Positions 12,731 through 13,909 of a stretch of 13,909 nucleotides of DNA are shown in pieces. Numbering within the stretch: the first letter of the stretch is position 1; each line of letters opens with the position of its first letter. Made by a program: the position numbers and the translations under genes. The notes under the pieces were generated by a model that saw only the letters and a list, made by a program, of their open reading frames with translations, was not told the DNA's origin and ran no database searches. This DNA is from an uncultured Planctomycetota bacterium (GTDB taxonomy: Bacteria > Planctomycetota > SZUA-567 > JAFGNG01). The stretch is taken from NCBI GenBank assembly GCA_947311175.1, contig CAMZKK010000119.1, forward strand, positions 1-13,909. Direction: 5' to 3'.

Positions 12731-13909
12731 TTAGTTTTTCAACAAGCCTTTTATCTCTTCAAGTTTTTGTTGCAAAATTTCTTCCGTTTTTGCTTCCACA
12801 TTAAGACGCAAGACTGGCTCGGTATTACTTGGTCTAACATTACACCACCAATCATCATATCTGCTAGTAAGTCCGTCAAGTTCATACTGTTCTGCATCGG
12901 AATAATTGTCTTTAATTGCCTGAATCTTGGCATCCTTGTCATCAACTTCAAAATTTATCTCACCGGAAGCAAAATATTTACGAAGAGGAGCAACAATTTC
13001 TGAACAAGTTTTGTCATCCTTTGACAATAATTGCATAACTTGCATCGCTGCCATTTCAGCATTGTCAGTAGTAAAAATATCTCTAAAATAAAAGTGCCCT
13101 GAAAGTTCACCGGCAAAAATACTATCAACCTCTCTCATTGTTGCTTTAATAAAACTATGCCCAACTCTACTCTCAAGAGGTTTTCCGCCAAGCCGCTCTA
13201 TCTCTTCCTTAACCACCCAAGAACTTCTCAAGTCATAAACAATGGTTGCTCCAGGCTCACGTTCAAGCATTTCTCCAGCAAGCAAAGCGGTAATAAAGTC
13301 GCAAGCAACAATCTGCCCTTTTTCATCACAATACATTGCTCGATCTCCATCGCCATCAAAGGCAATCCCAAGATCTGCGCCTGTTTCCTTAACCTTATCA
13401 ACCAAATCCTGCATATTTTCAGGTTTTAGAGGATTTGCTTCATGATTAGGAAAAGTGCCATCCGGCTCGAAATACATCGGAATTAATTCAACCGGTAGCT
13501 TATCAAACAAAGCTGGTAAAAATGCTCCCATTACGCCATTGCCAGTATCAACAACTACGGTTAAAGGTTTAATCCCATCAGCAAATTTGAGAATTTGTGC
13601 TCGATAGTCTTGCCCAATTTCACGTTCTTCAATCATTCCCTTTTGACCTTTGGTTTCAAGTGAATCACTAACTACCAATTTTTCAACTTCATCAAGCCCG
13701 GTATCGTATGCGACAGGAACCGCATCTGCTTTACAAAACTTAAAGCCATTATATCCAGCTGGATTATGACTAGCAGTAACCATAATGCCAGCTCCTGCTT
13801 TCCAATGTCCTACGGCAAAATATAACATTGGAGTTGAACACATTCCAATATCTATAACATCGGCTCCGGCATCAGTTATTCCACGAGCGAGGGCATCAGA
13901 TATTGCAAT
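12731..13909 (-). CDS. manB: Phosphomannomutase/phosphoglucomutase (5' end cut by the window)
   Basis: The frame is open to the window edge. The 22 codons before the first internal Met (13843) read ALARGITDAGADVIDIG, which is conserved in the family, so about 70-75 N-terminal residues lie outside. The visible part has the phosphoserine loop TASHNPAGYNGFK, the metal-binding DGDGDRA, GHSFIK, the sugar-binding GELSGHFYFRD and the phosphate-binding RPSNTEPVLRL. The protein belongs to the alpha-D-phosphohexomutase superfamily, AlgC/ManB type. It interconverts hexose-6- and hexose-1-phosphates for GDP-mannose or UDP-glucose synthesis. Substrate preference between mannose and glucose cannot be fixed from sequence. 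It heads a minus-strand run with the GT9, which fits surface-glycan supply. Confidence 0.93.
   Translation of the reverse strand: MAISDALARGITDAGADVIDIGMCSTPMLYFAVGHWKAGAGIMVTASHNPAGYNGFKFCKADAVPVAYDTGLDEVEKLVVSDSLETKGQKGMIEEREIGQDYRAQILKFADGIKPLTVVVDTGNGVMGAFLPALFDKLPVELIPMYFEPDGTFPNHEANPLKPENMQDLVDKVKETGADLGIAFDGDGDRAMYCDEKGQIVACDFITALLAGEMLEREPGATIVYDLRSSWVVKEEIERLGGKPLESRVGHSFIKATMREVDSIFAGELSGHFYFRDIFTTDNAEMAAMQVMQLLSKDDKTCSEIVAPLRKYFASGEINFEVDDKDAKIQAIKDNYSDAEQYELDGLTSRYDDWWCNVRPSNTEPVLRLNVEAKTEEILQQKLEEIKGLLKN

Overview
The window is a 13.9-kb piece of an AT-rich bacterial chromosome. It is mostly housekeeping genes, with repeat-laden intergenic DNA. A family-9 (ADP-heptose type) glycosyltransferase, a polyprenyl-phosphate sugar-1-phosphate transferase and secreted or lipid-anchored proteins point to a Gram-negative cell envelope. 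The Gfo/Idh/MocA subtype (HKSSHHFD signature) and the mixture of envelope genes would fit the PVC group (Lentisphaerae, Kiritimatiellae and relatives) or similar environmental bacteria. This is a guess from family flavour only. No rRNA, tRNA, CRISPR array, transposase or phage gene was seen.

Region 1 (1-5035, minus strand) reads as one compact operon. It runs from cysE (serine acetyltransferase with an unusual Cys/Lys-rich tail) to a double-GNAT acetyltransferase, a solitary N6-adenine DNA methyltransferase with its own TaqI-like recognition domain, a small lipoprotein and, cut by the window edge, a WecA/TagO-like transferase. Spacings are 2, 20 and 29 nt and then a 1-nt stop/start overlap (TAATG). 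Divergent from cysE is a single STAS-domain anti-sigma antagonist (5181-5468).

Region 2 (5469-8385) holds a 284-nt gap rich in small hairpins. It is followed by a Gfo/Idh/MocA oxidoreductase with a good sigma70-type promoter, a convergent NUDIX hydrolase, a 390-nt gap with several inverted and direct repeats, and a solitary mraZ that is not followed by rsmH or other division genes.

Region 3 (8386-10227) is the most unusual part. Between a 67-codon small gene and the convergent hflX lie four copies of a 27-nt hairpin element. Three are in near-tandem and point one way. One is inverted and has a compensatory base-pair change. One copy supplies the last eight codons and the stop of hflX. The inverted copy overlaps the stop codon of the small gene and abuts a second, 34-nt hairpin.

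Region 4 (10224-13909, minus strand) carries a 5'-truncated phosphomannomutase/phosphoglucomutase, a family-9 glycosyltransferase, an exported protein with a probable beta-sandwich domain, and hflX, which is translationally coupled to it by an ATGA overlap. The sugar-phosphate mutase, the GT9 and the polyprenyl sugar-phosphate transferase at the other end all fit surface-glycan synthesis.
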